The position numbers and the translations under genes were made by a program. This document shows positions 20,560-32,345 of a DNA stretch of 64,000 nucleotides, piece by piece (position 1 is the stretch's first letter; every line of letters starts with the position of its first letter). The DNA comes from Lepidostoma basale. Lineage: Eukaryota; Arthropoda; Insecta; Trichoptera; Lepidostomatidae. The notes under the pieces were generated by a model that saw nothing but the letters and a program-made list of their open reading frames with translations, was not told the DNA's origin and did not search any database. The DNA lies in assembly GCA_022606425.2 (NCBI GenBank), contig JAHDVF020000864.1, positions 1,710,839-1,774,838 on the forward strand. Reading direction: 5' to 3'.

Positions 20560-20690
20560 ATACAGAGTTCATTTGGGTTGATGACGTCGTCAGGTGCGAT
20601 CTAGGAATATCGGGTATAACAGGACCCGCCAAAACCTATCGCCGACCGTCAGTATCTACCGCGCTCTCCTCCCGCAATGTCGTAAGTGAG
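20560..20690 (+). promoter_or_regulatory. possible promoter and non-coding first exon
   Basis: A GC-richer island in AT-rich DNA. It has TGATGACGTCGTCAGG (CRE-like, 20579), an insect-type initiator CGTCAGTA (20647), and a donor ATGTC|GTAAGT at 20681/20682. No matching repeat is seen in the window. All three signals are short, so this is suggestive only. Confidence 0.3.
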
Positions 20691-21052
20691 AGAAACCAAC
20701 TTTCCTTCTGTTCAAAGTTATTTCTTTCCACCGAAATATTACTTTCAAGTGAATGTTGCCTCCGTTGCGATGAAGTTTTTGAAATCTAGTGAGTGAAGTT
20801 AAGAACCAATAACGTGAGAAGAGATTTGATTAACTCTGAAGACTTTGTGGTTTATTTTCGACGTTCGAATGAAATGTGGCTACTGAAAAGTTATCATATT
20901 TTTTTAAAATTTGCCGTAGGTATACTTTTAATGTTATGATTTTTGAACACTGGTCTTAATATAAAATAGCATGAAAAAAATCTTATTGAATATGTGGAAA
21001 TAATTATATTAACTGATATTCAAACATTTTGACAACGTTATATATGGACACC

Positions 21053-21093
<41 letters not shown>

Positions 21094-21309
21094 AGGTTTA
21101 GTACATTTTATATATAATACATATATTTAAAACGTCAATTTATATGGAAAAGATTTAAATTTGGTAAACTCTATTGCTCCACTGTGGAAAATTAACTTAC
21201 TTTATTTTTACGTACGATTTGTTATTGATCGGTCTTCCGAATATTTTACTGAAATGAGTTTAATCTACTTCATCTTTTTATAAACATACAGGTAGATGTA
21301 CAAAAAATA
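20691..21309. other. spacer with (AT)n
   Basis: Contains a second donor-like GATGAAGTTTTTGAAATCTA|GTGAGT near 20787 and the (AT)n run at 21056-21088. Otherwise nothing recognised. Confidence 0.4.
21056..21088. repeat. (AT)n microsatellite
   Basis: About 16 uninterrupted AT units. Confidence 0.9.
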
Positions 21310-21500
21310 TATCTTTGGTCTGGTAGAATTCACGTGATAATAAAAACGCGATAGATTAGCTACATATCACATGTCATAAGAATCAATAGTTAAGTTGCAT
21401 ACAATAATTTTGTTCAAACTACCTATTGTATACAAATGTGGAGAGCAACGGGAAACAAACACAATAAAAAGGTCCGAATCCCAAGAACCAGCAAAGATGT
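21310..21500 (+). mobile_element. 5'-truncated tRNA-derived SINE
   Basis: Lacks the tRNA head; starts ATCTTTGGTCTGGTAGAATT and runs through ATCACATGTCATAAGAATCA, ACCTATTGTATACAAATGTG and AAGAACCAGCAAAGATGTTA. It shows that the family's 3' region extends ~70 bp past the tail seen in shorter copies. Confidence 0.7.
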
Positions 21501-22004
21501 TAAAGAAAAAACTCTGCTGGTTGTTGCCTGTTCAATTTGTGCCTGTTTCCTTCAACTCTGCTGAGAACGAATGATGTTAAGAGCGATTAAACAAAATAAT
21601 AATAATATATGTGTGTATGTGTGTGTTAGAGCTTTACCGTTAAGCACGATAGGCTATCAAGATGTTCCTAGCGTCATTTAAGGACCCCCGCGATAAGGAC
21701 AAAATCACGACAGGAGTACTTCATTCTGGACTTACAAAAGGATTTCTAGAATACCTCCCTGACAAGAGAAATTTCCAACTTGTTATAAATAATGCGATCT
21801 ACCTTTTTTACGATTTGTTATATGAAACTTGTGGTCGTTAACTTTGGCGTGTTAGAGTAACATTGTTTTCGTTACATCGATAATGGATTTCAGCTATGAT
21901 TATCCCTGGGTAGATAATGTGTTTTGTTACTCATCGTGATAAAACCAAACCATTTTTATGACTTCAGAAACAAATGTGTAAGAACACAAACTCACTTGCT
22001 AATC
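21501..22004. other. spacer of mixed composition
   Basis: Has a short (GT)n run at 21611. The part 21630-21790 is less AT-rich (CTTTACCGTTAAGCACGATA, TTCCTAGCGTCATTTAAGGA) and may be an eroded coding or LINE fragment; no motif was identified. Confidence 0.35.
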
Positions 22005-22090
22005 ATTAATATGAATGAAAACCTCTATTTTCTAGAAGTTTTGTTAAATTTAATGGGAAAACGTGTCATAAAATAGAAGTTTTCATTAAA
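22005..22090. repeat. T-family fragment (short foldback)
   Basis: TATGAATGAAAACCTCTATT and AAATAGAAGTTTTCATT face each other around AATGGGAAAACGTGTCAT. Both arms are short versions of the T ends. Confidence 0.4.
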
Positions 22091-22363
22091 ACTTTTCAAC
22101 AAAATACACATGCGTTATCAAATATTGCTTGCAGTCAATCGATTCGCGTGCGTTTAAACCATTCAGTTACATATTTATACTTAATAAGTATATTAGAAAC
22201 TAGTAGAGTCGTATATTTTTTAACCCTTTTTGTGTTGTATAATATGCATTTAAGGAACACAATTTTATAATAATACAGATTGATTTACTAATTAATTAGT
22301 ATTCCATACCCATATTAATAATATCTAAGTAAACCATATGCAACGTCAAAACGATATTTTTTA

Positions 22364-22690
22364 TTCTTCTTCTTCAGCCTATTCTCGTCTACCCCTGGAC
22401 AAAGAACTCCTCCATTTGTTTTCACGCCACTCTGTCTTATGCAGACTGCATTCAGTTTTTCCAAATGTCTGTTCAGGTCATCCTCCCACCGTAGTTGTGT
22501 TCGTCCTGCACTTCTGTTTGCCGTCCGTGGTCTCCAAGTCAACAGTCTTCTTGTCCATTTACCGTTCGAGCTTCTGGCTACGTGACCTGCCCATTGCTAC
22601 TCTAGAGTGGCTACCCGGGGGATGATATCAGTGATCTTTGTTTTTTCTTTCACCGAATCGTTTCTGACTCCGTCTCTTAGTCTTATTCCT
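22364..22690 (-). mobile_element. RTE-like LINE RT C-terminal fragment with GAA tail
   Basis: The minus strand reads LRLRDGVRNDSVKEKT-like text, then VAMGRSRSQKLER, TWRPRTANRSAGRTQLRWED, DLNRHLEKLNAVCIRQSGVK, and ends near AGGCTGAAGAAGAAGAATAA, a GAA-type tail. A frameshift separates the two halves (22542 and ~22600). Closely related to 17690-18040. Confidence 0.7.
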
Positions 22691-22731
22691 AAATGTCTAA
22701 AAATAAGGATATATAGTGAATGTAGACGCGC

Positions 22732-22815
22732 AAAAAAATATGATAGAATAGAACAGTGTGGCGGTCCATCCTCTCTGCTTACTCCTCCGGGGTAACATTG
22801 GTTGGTTAGTTAGGA
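22732..22815 (+). mobile_element. LINE-B 3'-end fragment
   Basis: TAGAACAGTGTGGCGGTCCA, CTCTCTGCTTACTCCTCCGG, GGTAACATTGG, then TTGGTTAGTTAGG. Only ~80 bp of 3' end is left. Confidence 0.6.
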
Positions 22816-22950
22816 ATTAACAATGGAATATGATGAATATTAATATTTTTTTGAATAGTGTAGAACGTAATATTTTATTGAGTAGTTTTTATGTACTTGT
22901 TTCGCAAATTTATCACTCGTATAATTGGGAGCGCAACTGAAATATAATAT

Positions 22951-23095
22951 CTATATATATAAAACGAAGAAAATTCAGTTTTCACTTAAATGGCGGTATA
23001 TTTTATTCATGAATTGTTTTTATTCTACAATTAAATTTTAAGTACTCGTATAACGGCACTGTATATTGGGCAACCGTTTTTTTTCGGTGTTTTAA
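22951..23095 (+). other. possible Helitron-like 5' end
   Basis: TCTATATATATAAAACGAAG followed by AAATTCAGTTTTC resembles the 5' end of insect Helitrons. No hairpin or CTRR end was found, so the call is weak. Confidence 0.25.
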
Positions 23096-23452
23096 TAATG
23101 ATGCGATGAACATGATGCAGTGCGAATGAAATTGTTATAAACAAAATATGTAATGAAAGGATCATTAAGATGGTTTGGACAGATGGAAATAATAAATGTT
23201 AAAAAAGTATATGTTAACGATGTAAACGGAACAAGAAATAGAGAAAGACCTAGAAAAATGTGGCATGATCGAATAAATCAAATATTGAATGTCGGCAACG
23301 TTAGGAGTCGGGAAAATTTACGTGCTTGCATGACACGATGTATAGAGGTTGAGGAAGCGAGAGAAGTATGTTAAGATAGAACAGTGTGGAAGTCGATTTT
23401 CCCTATCACTCTTGGAAGACGGAAATTGACTGATGGTTAGTTAGTTAGTAAC
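23096..23452 (+). mobile_element. LINE-B 3' fragment, (TTAG)n tail
   Basis: Open from 23153 to 23374: MKGSLRWFGQMEIINVKKVY, VNDVNGTRNRERPRKMWHDR, INQILNVGNVRSRENLRACM, TRCIEVEEAREVC, then a stop where other copies have QDR. The upstream part has CAGTGCGAATGAAATTGTTA. The hairpin is damaged (CTCTTGGAAGACGG), and the tail is GGTTAGTTAGTTAG. Confidence 0.75.
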
Positions 23453-23784
23453 TTATATAACATGAAGATAACCATATAAAAATATTCCTAATAAAAAACA
23501 GATTTGCTAACAGTATCTGTATTTTAATATGAATTTAAGTAATTTTTTTTTAAGATATTTAACATACCAGAGTCATATTTGCTAATACACAATCTTAACA
23601 AAAATTAAACTAAACAAAACCAATCACTAAACCAGTAACTAAATTAATCAAATCAAACCAAAAATTAATATACAAATTAAACTGTGTTGTTAAAAAACTT
23701 TGAGAATAAAAAAATTTGCTTTAACAAAAATATGAACGACATGAAAACTAGTTGACAGAAAAAAGTGCCGAGTAGTTTTAACAA

Positions 23785-23850
23785 CACACAAGGATCGAGT
23801 AGTGCGGCAGTCCCTTCGGAGAAATGGCGTGATGGTTTGTTGTTGTTTAT
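23785..23850 (+). mobile_element. LINE-B 3'-end scrap
   Basis: AGGATCGAGTAGTGCGGCAG, TCCCTTCGGAGAAATGGCG, TGATGGTTTGTTGTTG. An internal deletion removes the CATTCTCTCTGCCTAC portion. Confidence 0.5.
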
Positions 23851-23934
23851 CATGTAGAAAATTTTATAATTTGATTATTAAATACTAACCCTGTAAAATG
23901 AGTATTTTTTTATTATTTTGTCGAATTATTCTTC

Positions 23935-24106
23935 ATCATATTGATTCTCATGACATGTGATTGGTACCTAATGTATCGTCGTTATATTGTCACGTGAATT
24001 CCTAACCTGACCAAAGGCAGTATGAATACTGCCTTCGTCGGGAATCGAATCCGGGATCTTTGGTGGGGCAATCGTTGCACTCGCCAATCGGACACAAAGG
24101 TCGTAA
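23935..24106 (-). mobile_element. tRNA-derived SINE
   Basis: The minus strand has ATTGGCGAGTGCAACG (box A) and GGATTCGATTCCCGACG (box B), then CTGCCTTTGGTCAGGTTAGG and ACCAATCACATGTCATGAGA. Sequence details (ATTGGTACCTAATGTATCGT) are shared with the fragment at 25363, marking a subfamily. Confidence 0.75.
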
Positions 24107-25444
<1,338 letters not shown>

Positions 25445-25640
25445 ACAATGATGTAAAACTCCATACTAAATAATTAATACGAATAAAAACGTCAGTTTCC
25501 TAGAAATTTTATTATAATTTAGGGATATGACATGTTTCGCCTGTCTAAGGCAATATCAAATGCCTTAGACAGGCAAACATGTCATCCACATAAATTATAA
25601 TGAATCTTCTAGAAAACAGACGTTTCCATTCGTATTACTT
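25445..25640. repeat. complete T-family foldback element
   Basis: Ends GATGTAAAACTCCATACT at the left and AGACGTTTCCATTCGTATT at the right. Its centre has two facing modules: minus strand GCCUUAGACAGGCGAAACAU (from 25524) and plus strand GCCTTAGACAGGCAAACATG (25560). Most of the 196 bp can pair with itself. Confidence 0.65.
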
Positions 25641-26194
25641 AGGTTGAAAATATTTTTGCATTTTCGTTTCTGTTATCATAACAATTTTGTATGTACTGTT
25701 GTTATGATTACTTATTCATTCCTTTTGCATCGAAAATACGTGACGTATAATGTACGTAGTTCATTACGTCATTAAAGGGGTTGTATTGTGTTTGAATATG
25801 GCAATAACGTAATTATATGCGGGACGGAAGTTCTGCGGTTTCCTGGCAGGAGTTGTTTAATTGAATATTGTTTGTTATTCAATAATTATTGCCTCATAAT
25901 AGGGGTAGCATTTGATGTGCTATCTGGCTTAGTAAAACGCTAAGAATTATCACCCAAGAAATTGCAGTTTTTAATTTATTTATTATAACCCTGAAGGTTT
26001 ATTATAACCCTCTATAATTTTATGTTAATTAAAAAGGACAAATATATGAAGGAGCCCATTGAATATCTAAAGATTAGTCTTCCGCATATTTTGCCGAAAA
26101 AAGTTAAAATTGAACTAATTTCGGGGAAATATACAAGTAGTGCGAGTAAGTAGATTTAACTGTTAAATGAACTTTATCTCTTTACATACATGTA
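25641..26194. other. AT-rich spacer
   Basis: The part 25730-25930 is less AT-rich (GCATCGAAAATACGTGACGT, GGAGTTGTTTAATTG) but shows no ORF or splice signals. Confidence 0.4.
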
Positions 26195-26785
26195 ACTAAC
26201 TAACTAACTAACCATCACGCCGTCTCTCCGAAGGGGTAGGCAGAAAGAATGGACTGCCACACCTTTCTTTCCTGACATATTTCTCTCGCTTCCTCAACAT
26301 TCATACATCGTGTCATGCACGCGCGTCGATTTCTCTGACTCCTCACATGGCCGACATTCAAGATTTGATTTATTTGATCGTGCCACGTTTTCCTCGGTCT
26401 TCCTCTATTTCTGGTACCATTTACATCATTAACATATAATTTTTTTACCATTCTTTCTTAATTCATTCTTTCCATATGTCCAAACCATCTTAATGATCCT
26501 TTCATTATTTTGTTCATGACACCATCATTCGCACCGCATTCACTTCTTATATTTTCATTCGACACTCTATCATACACAGAATATCCACACATTCGTCTAA
26601 GAGATCTCATTTCTACTGCATTTATTCTATTTTCATCCTTCCTTTGCCAGTTCCATGCTTCACTCCCATACATAAGGGTCGGTAGAAGAACACCATTGTG
26701 CACTGCCATTGTAGCTTTTTTGGATAGGTTTTTGTTTGCGTTGACAACTTTAAGTGCACCATTCACTTTGTTGCCTGCCCCAACC
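26195..26785 (-). mobile_element. LINE-B 3' fragment, one of the longest and best kept
   Basis: Read on the minus strand the frame starts near 26766 with NGALKVVNANKNLSKKATMA, then LLPTLMYGSEAWNWQRKDEN, RINAVEMRSLRRMCGYSVYD, RVSNENIRSECGANDGVMNK and MKGSLRWFGHMERMN. A single stop (TAA for GAA) follows, and the same frame continues ERMVKKLYVNDVNGTRNRGR, PRKTWHDQINQILNVGHVRS, QRNRRACMTRCMNVEEAREI, CQERKVWQSILSAYPFGETA and the normal stop at 26215. The end has CCTTCGGAGAGACGGCG and four CTAA units at 26192-26209. This is the region after the RT domain; the polymerase motifs are missing through 5' truncation. Confidence 0.8.
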
Positions 26786-27550
26786 CTTCATGATATACAT
26801 ACATGTATATCTTTATATATAATGTTTCGTAGTTGAACTCCGCCTAAACGACTGGACCGATTTTGATGAATTTTTTTGTTGAAAAATTGAGTCCCTGGAT
26901 GGTTTAAATTCACAATTGATCCCGGTAGGAGTCAGTTGAAGAATCCTTATGGGAAGTTCATAAATAATATACCTTCTGAGAAAAAAATCGAAGTTACGTT
27001 TGTTTACCATAGATGGCGCTGATGTCAAATTATGTGTTAAACCTCGCACAATTTTAAATCTACACCACACTACGCTCACGTTGTAGCGTGGCGTAGATTT
27101 AAAATTCTGTTCGCTGAGTTTCGATATTCCATGTATGGTATGAATCACAATTGTGTGCGTATTAAGTGTATTAACATCGAGAAAACATTGAAAAAACATT
27201 TAAAATCATAAATGGAGTGAACTTAAATACATCCATTGTGCAAATGTGTAAAGTGAAGTGTTGAAGTGAATATCTAATATGATCTTCAATGAATTTCAGT
27301 TATATACATGTGCATTCAATGTCAATCAATCAAACGTGCAACTTTTTTATTTTTTGTTAATTAATTTATTATTTAATTTAATAACAATTCAAGATTCTTC
27401 ACTGATTCCCATGAAGATAAAAACAAAAACCAAGGTGTTTGAAATGTCAAACTCATTGTCAAATGTTATTTAGTATATAGTTTATTGAAAATAGAAATAT
27501 CCAAAAAACATTTGCTGAACCAGCTAATAGCAGGCAAGTCAACGTTCGGG
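26786..27550. other. possible Helitron-type fragment and spacer
   Basis: At 26812-26880 TCTTTATATATAATGTTTCG is followed by AACTCCGCCTAAACGACTGG and ACCGATTTTGATGAATTTTT, phrases seen in insect Helitrons and related repeats. A foldback, TTTTAAATCTACACC / TAGATTTAAAATT, sits at 27049-27103. The 128-codon minus frame (27199-26813) overlaps this repeat and has no known domain. Confidence 0.4.
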
Positions 27551-27551
27551 C

Positions 27552-27908
27552 AGGACAACTTATGTATGGAAGCAAAGGACGGAACTAGCAAAAGAAGGAT
27601 GAAAGTAGAATTAATCTAGTAGAAATGAGATCTCTCTGTGTCTGTAATGCAAATGAAAGTGTTACAGTGGTTTGGACACATGCAAATAATAAATGAGGAT
27701 AGAATGGTAAAATATGTCAACGATGAAAATATAACTAGAAATAGAGGAAGATCGAGGAAAATGTGGCATGATCAAATACTTCAAATATTGAATGTAGGCC
27801 ACGTGAAGAGTCGGAGAAATCGGCGTGCTTGCATGAGACGATGTATGAATGTTGACTTTCTGCCTACGCCTTCGGGGATATGGCGTGATGGTTCGTTAGT
27901 TAGTTACG
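27552..27908 (+). mobile_element. LINE-B 3' fragment, (TTAG)n tail
   Basis: LMYGSKGRN-like start, then open from 27638: VLQWFGHMQIINEDRMVKYV, NDENITRNRGRSRKMWHDQI, LQILNVGHVKSRRNRRACMR, RCMNVDFLPTPSGI. About 80 bp between MNV and the end are deleted. Ends ACGCCTTCGGGGATATGGCG and GGTTCGTTAGTTAGTTA. Confidence 0.7.
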
Positions 27909-28198
27909 AGTACATTCAATATGGTTTCAATGTCAATTATCTGTTATAATTTGATTTCTAGAATCGAAAAAGGTTTTTTCCCAAGATGATAGTAGAAAAT
28001 AAGATAAATTGATTAAAGGTAACAGGGATTTAGTATCTAAAAATAAATCTTTTCTTGTAAATATAGAGAAGACCAAGAATAAATGTTTTGCTCCGTACTT
28101 ATCGAAAAAGCATTAGTTAAAGATATTTCATTAATGATTCTGATTACTTTTTTGCATTCGATATACTAGTACATTTTTTGCATTTCAATAAACAAATG
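27909..28198. other. AT-rich spacer
   Basis: Nothing recognised. Confidence 0.5.
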
Positions 28199-28365
28199 AA
28201 GTGGTTTATATGGATTATTCAATAATTTAAAAACGTTTTATATATCAATACTGAAAATACACAAATTATATTTTGTGTATTTTAAGTCGTGATATATAAA
28301 ACGTTTTAAAATAAAAATAAAATAAATAAAATAATCGTTTTAAAATAATCCATATAAACCACTTA
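28199..28365. repeat. foldback (MITE-like) element
   Basis: Inverted ends AAGTGGTTTATATGGATTAT and AATCCATATAAACCACTT enclose a second inverted pair, AACGTTTTATATATCA / TGATATATAAAACGTT, around TACACAAATTATATTTTGTG. No ORF; superfamily unknown. Confidence 0.65.
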
Positions 28366-29234
28366 ATTTGAATATTGTTTCTTAAAACATGATGCACAAT
28401 TCCATATTTAAAAAAAATCGAATGAAAACCTGTCTAAGGCATTTGGTATTGAAACATTTGAATAATACATATACATATAAATACATATAAATATTACGAT
28501 ATTGCATTGTCAACTCATGGAAATACAATAGAACTATTTTATGTTTATAAGGTAAATAAAAAAAAATCTAAAAAACAGACATTTTCATTCGTGTTAATAA
28601 CTTAAGTCACAACACAAATTAATTTGTATTGTAACATTTTGTTAACTCATTGAAAACTGTTTAAACTCTTTGAAAGGTAAGGCATAACACTGTGGAATTC
28701 CATAGTAATACACTCAGGAAATTGAAAATTACTGTGTTTACAATCCACGAAATATTAAAAAAATTCGAAGTGTTTCGTAGGTATTTTGTGGATTATTAAG
28801 TTATTTTTATCTTCCTTAGTGTATTACAAATTTTTTTATTATATTAATTTATTTTAGAATTTAGTTTTCGCAAAAATGGTTTAAGATCATCGATCCTTGG
28901 AACACCTTCAGCTTATCCATAAGTAAATTATTCTATGAAAACAATTTTCATTTACTTGATGAAAATTTTCGAAACTATTATTCTAAACCACATTTTTCGG
29001 TTCCATTTTATCGCATTTGAAATACTATTTATTTTTAATATTTGCGACGACAATAAAAGCTTTTTTCTAATGTTCGCTTTTCCTTTAAATCGATTAACAG
29101 ATTTACAAATTATCACTAAATTTTCAATGCGTATTGGAATATTTTTTTTATTAAATTTCCACTTGTTTTAGTCATAAGTAATTAAAAAAATGTGTACAAT
29201 AGATTATCTTAATGTGGAAGTTTTCATTTGCTTT
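28366..29234. other. spacer with T- and P-family remnants
   Basis: T-type pieces at 28386-28450 (GATGCACAATTCCATATTT, AAACCTGTCTAAGGCATTTG) and 28568-28600. A P-type piece at 28672-28800 (CACTGTGGAATTCCATAGTA, AATCCACGAAATATT). The 78-codon frame at 28935 is AT-rich without a domain. Confidence 0.45.
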
Positions 29235-29466
29235 CCACATTTGTATATAGCAGATAATTTGAATCAAATTACTACATAAAACTTTGCTACTTAGCTATCA
29301 ATTCTCATGACATGTGATAGGAAGGAAATCTATCAACATGTTATTGTCACGTGAATTCTATACCAGACCAAAGACAGTGTGATAATCACACTGCCATTTC
29401 CGGGAATCGAACCCGGGACCTTCATAGTAAAATTCATAGCTCTTGCCACTCTGCCACGAAAGTCGT
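29235..29466 (-). mobile_element. tRNA-derived SINE
   Basis: Minus strand: GGCAGAGTGGCAAGAGC (box A), CCCGGGTTCGATTCCCGG (box B), CACACTGTCTTTGGTCTGGT, ATCACATGTCATGAGAATTG and TATATACAAATGTGGAAAGC. Near full length. The box B is close to the tRNA consensus. Confidence 0.8.
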
Positions 29467-29796
29467 CATTATCGTACTCTCATAATTATATAATATGTAT
29501 AATATACATAATATATACATTGTATATATTATAATAGTAATCTCATTATTAATTATTCTACGTGATATTTGAACAACGTCATGTTGATTGCCTACTCATG
29601 CGTTCAGTAAATACACAGTGAGTTATAGGGGCGCGACATTAATGAAGGTCACCTTTACGTCAATAACAAGTAATTGTATTGATACTTTAATTCCATTTTC
29701 ATACACCAAATATCTTCAGTTCTTGAACAGAGTAAATATTTAAAATAAAAGTTTCAATCGTAGGGATTGGTTGAACGAAAGTCTATATGTATTTAC
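29467..29796. other. AT-rich spacer
   Basis: TA-rich inverted repeats around 29494-29536; nothing else. Confidence 0.45.
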
Positions 29797-30016
29797 ATCT
29801 TTGCTGGTTCTTGTGATGGCCATTTGGGCCTTTTAAATGTGATTTTTCTCGTGCTTTCTAGATTATTGTAAACAACTGTTTTGTTATTGATTCATGACAT
29901 GTGATAGGTAACTATAGTATCCCTATTTTTATTGTCACGCGAATTCTATCAGACCAAAGACAGCGTGATTTTTTTATTCATACTGTCATCGCTGGGAATC
30001 GAACCCGGGACCTCTG
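29797..30016 (-). mobile_element. SINE, head truncated by a LINE fragment
   Basis: Keeps box B (CCCGGGTTCGATTCCCAG) but not box A. It has the longest 3' part: AAAAGGCCCAAATGGCCATC and ACAAGAACCAGCAAAGATGT. The junction at 30016 with the LINE-C fragment is abrupt. Confidence 0.7.
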
Positions 30017-30655
30017 ACTTACTTACTTCCTATGGCCATACAACTCTTGAAGGGTTTTAGTCTCCTTGATGATTTTTTGCCAAGCTCCTCTATCCTGCGC
30101 CTTTTGCTCCCATTCGCCCAACCTAGCCAGGTCAGCCAGAACATTATCCATTAGGCGCTGTCTAGGCCTTCCTAGAGGCCTTACTCCAGTCGGTCTAGAC
30201 GCGTACAGGGTCTTGATGGCTCTGGTCTCTTCGGCTCGGCATACGTGCCCAATCCATGCTAGGCGACCGGCTCTCACAGTGCTCGTTATAAGGGGCTGCT
30301 GGGTCATCGTACGGATCTCTTAGTTGGTCCTATGTCTCCAAGATCCCGCTGCAATACCGGGTCTGGGTCTCAGGAATCATTCTAAGTATCCTATTCTCAA
30401 ACCTGTAGATTCTTTTTTGTTATTTTAGAGTGATTGCCCATGACTCAGAACCATATGTCACCACTGGCTTGATGATGGTGTTATAAATACGCCGCTTGGT
30501 GTTTCTGGACAGAAGCTTGGACTTTAGGAATGTTCGCAAGGAGGCTGCAGCTCGTATGGCTTTTTGAACTCTGTGTTCCAACTCCGCGTGCATATCGTTG
30601 ACTTCCGTCATGACCGTACCGAGATAAGTCAACTCTCTGCCAATAAGCTCGTTAT
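30017..30655 (-). mobile_element. LINE-C RT C-terminal pseudogene
   Basis: Two minus frames follow each other. The 5' part (30632-30420) reads MTYLGTVMTEVNDMHAELEH, RVQKAIRAAASLRTFLKSKL, LSRNTKRRIYNTIIKPVVTY and GSESWAITLK. After a ~110-bp gap with shifts comes (30307-30023) TSTVRAGRLAWIGHVCRAEE, TRAIKTLYASRPTGVRPLGR, PRQRLMDNVLADLARLGEWE and QKAQDRGAWQKIIKETKT. The pattern YLG ... RR.IY.T.I.PVV.YGSE.W ... GRL.W.GHV.R is the post-RT region of another non-LTR family common in arthropods. Composition is less AT-rich than LINE-B, suggesting a later arrival. Confidence 0.75.
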
Positions 30656-31617
30656 AAATTATAAAATATAATGTTGATGTGGTTTATAAAACACGCGTAA
30701 AAAAGTGACTCAAAAATGGAAATAATTCAGTTTTCATAAAACGTGAAAAGCAAATAAATATTATTCATGGTTTCATTTAAAACTAACTGATCTTAATAAA
30801 ATAAAATGATTTTATTTCTTTTGATGTAAACATACAAACACTTAAACTGTTATTGTTATAAAATATAATATAATCATTATATTATACAAATTCTCCAGAA
30901 AACAAAATTCGTAATTAATTAAAACGAATGATTTTTTAAAATATATATTATATAAATGACACGTTTTGCATGTCTAGGCATTATGAAATGTTAATTGTTA
31001 ATCGATGCGTAGAATAGAGTTACTATGTATTATCGTTTCTCTACAAAATATCCTTTGGCATTTATGGTTTCCTAAATATTCACTGTGAACCGCGATACGC
31101 GTAAATTCCAGATAGTAAACTTAGGTTAATTTACATAAACGTTAATAATACAAAGCGATGTTGAAGAAAATCTTAAATTTAACTGGTTACCAAACAAATG
31201 AAATAGTTATATGTGAGTGGTAGGGTCGGGGTAAGTTATTTTGTATTTGTTAATGCGATAATAGAGAAATATCCTTCATTTCGATAGTAAAAGCTCGTTC
31301 GAAACCTTTGTGCTGGTCATAAAATATTACAATGCATTCCTCAGGTTCCAAATATAATAGCGATGGATATTGTTACGGCATAAAGAAAATTATGGCGTTG
31401 CGTACATTTGAACGCACGCATTCTTTTGAAAATGCTGAATAAGAATTTTGTTTTATTGTTCTAAAACTAATCGTTTTATTTTAATACGAGAACGCATAAG
31501 AATGCTCAGTAAAATACACATTCATTATATTAAAGTTTTCTCAAATTTCTCTCTACTTGAATATAGCTATTATATATAATAATATAATAAATATCATCTG
31601 GAATAATAGCATTAAGT
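30656..31617. other. AT-rich spacer with a T-family remnant
   Basis: 30895-30995 has AAATGACACGTTTTGCATGT and CTAGGCATTATGAAATG, a worn T-family core. No gene signals in the rest. Confidence 0.4.
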
Positions 31618-31757
31618 ACTTATTGAAAGCTAAGATATAGCACTGTAGAATTCCATAGTAACACACATACGAAATTGAAAAAAGGTTTGTTTATATTCCA
31701 CAAAATATTAAAAAAACACGACATGTTTCGGGTGATACCTCCATCTTCAAGTGTAAA
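31618..31757 (-). repeat. P-family repeat with hammerhead-like module
   Basis: TAGAATTCCATAGTAACACA in the body. Minus strand at 31712-31757: ACAC, UUGAAGA, U, GGAGGUAUCACCC, GAAAC-AU-GU-C, GUGU. Stem I ACAC/GUGU and the GAAAC core are intact; the first core base is U instead of C and stem II is imperfect. Confidence 0.5.
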
Positions 31758-31945
31758 TATATAATAAAAACTAAACAAAGAAAGATTTAGAGATAAGAAA
31801 CGCATTTAAAATTCGATACAAAATAATTTAAATTTAAAAAGTCACCTGGCCTAATTGTAATGAGAACTAATTTTTATACAAATTTTTATAAGCATTAAGT
31901 ACGATTTTTTTTTATAAATTTAAATACTTTATCTTCTTGTTTTGA

Positions 31946-31988
31946 GTTTTCGACAATGTTTCGAAAGCTTTACACCTTCGTTTTACCA
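31946..31988 (-). ncRNA. hammerhead-like module (unassigned)
   Basis: Minus strand: AAAACGAAG, stem II GAAGG-UGUAAAG-CUUUC, GAAACAUUGUCG. GAAAC and GUC are present; the CUGANGA box is worn. Confidence 0.3.
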
Positions 31989-32227
31989 ATGATGAAATAT
32001 GTCAATAAAAATAAACACAAAAGTTGAAAAAAAAGTTTTATTTCACAAATAAATTCGCCATTATGTAATTTCACAGGATTGTCGCCTTTAGTTTATCATA
32101 AATCAACATTTAATATTTTATAATGTCAAATACTTTAAGTGTATTTTAATTTTTATTTCTTAACCTTTTTAAGTGTAAGCATTCTATGTATGATCTGAGG
32201 TAATGTTTACACATATGTTAAAAAAAA

Positions 32228-32345
32228 ACGAACTTATCACGTCGCCGTCGTCTCTCTTAAGGGGTAGACAGAAATATTGGACCACCACATTGTTCTACCC
32301 TGACATACTCGCTTCCGCTACATTCATTCATCGTATCATGCACTG
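32228..32345 (-). mobile_element. LINE-B 3'-end fragment
   Basis: TCTTAAGGGGTAGACAGAAA, TATTGGACCACCACATTGTT and CATTCATTCATCGTATCATG. About 115 bp; the TTAG tail is lost. Confidence 0.55.

Noticed and set aside
26813..27199. 128-codon minus frame as a gene
   Set aside because: It covers a repeat with the ACCGATTTTGATGAA phrase and a foldback; no domain is recognisable.
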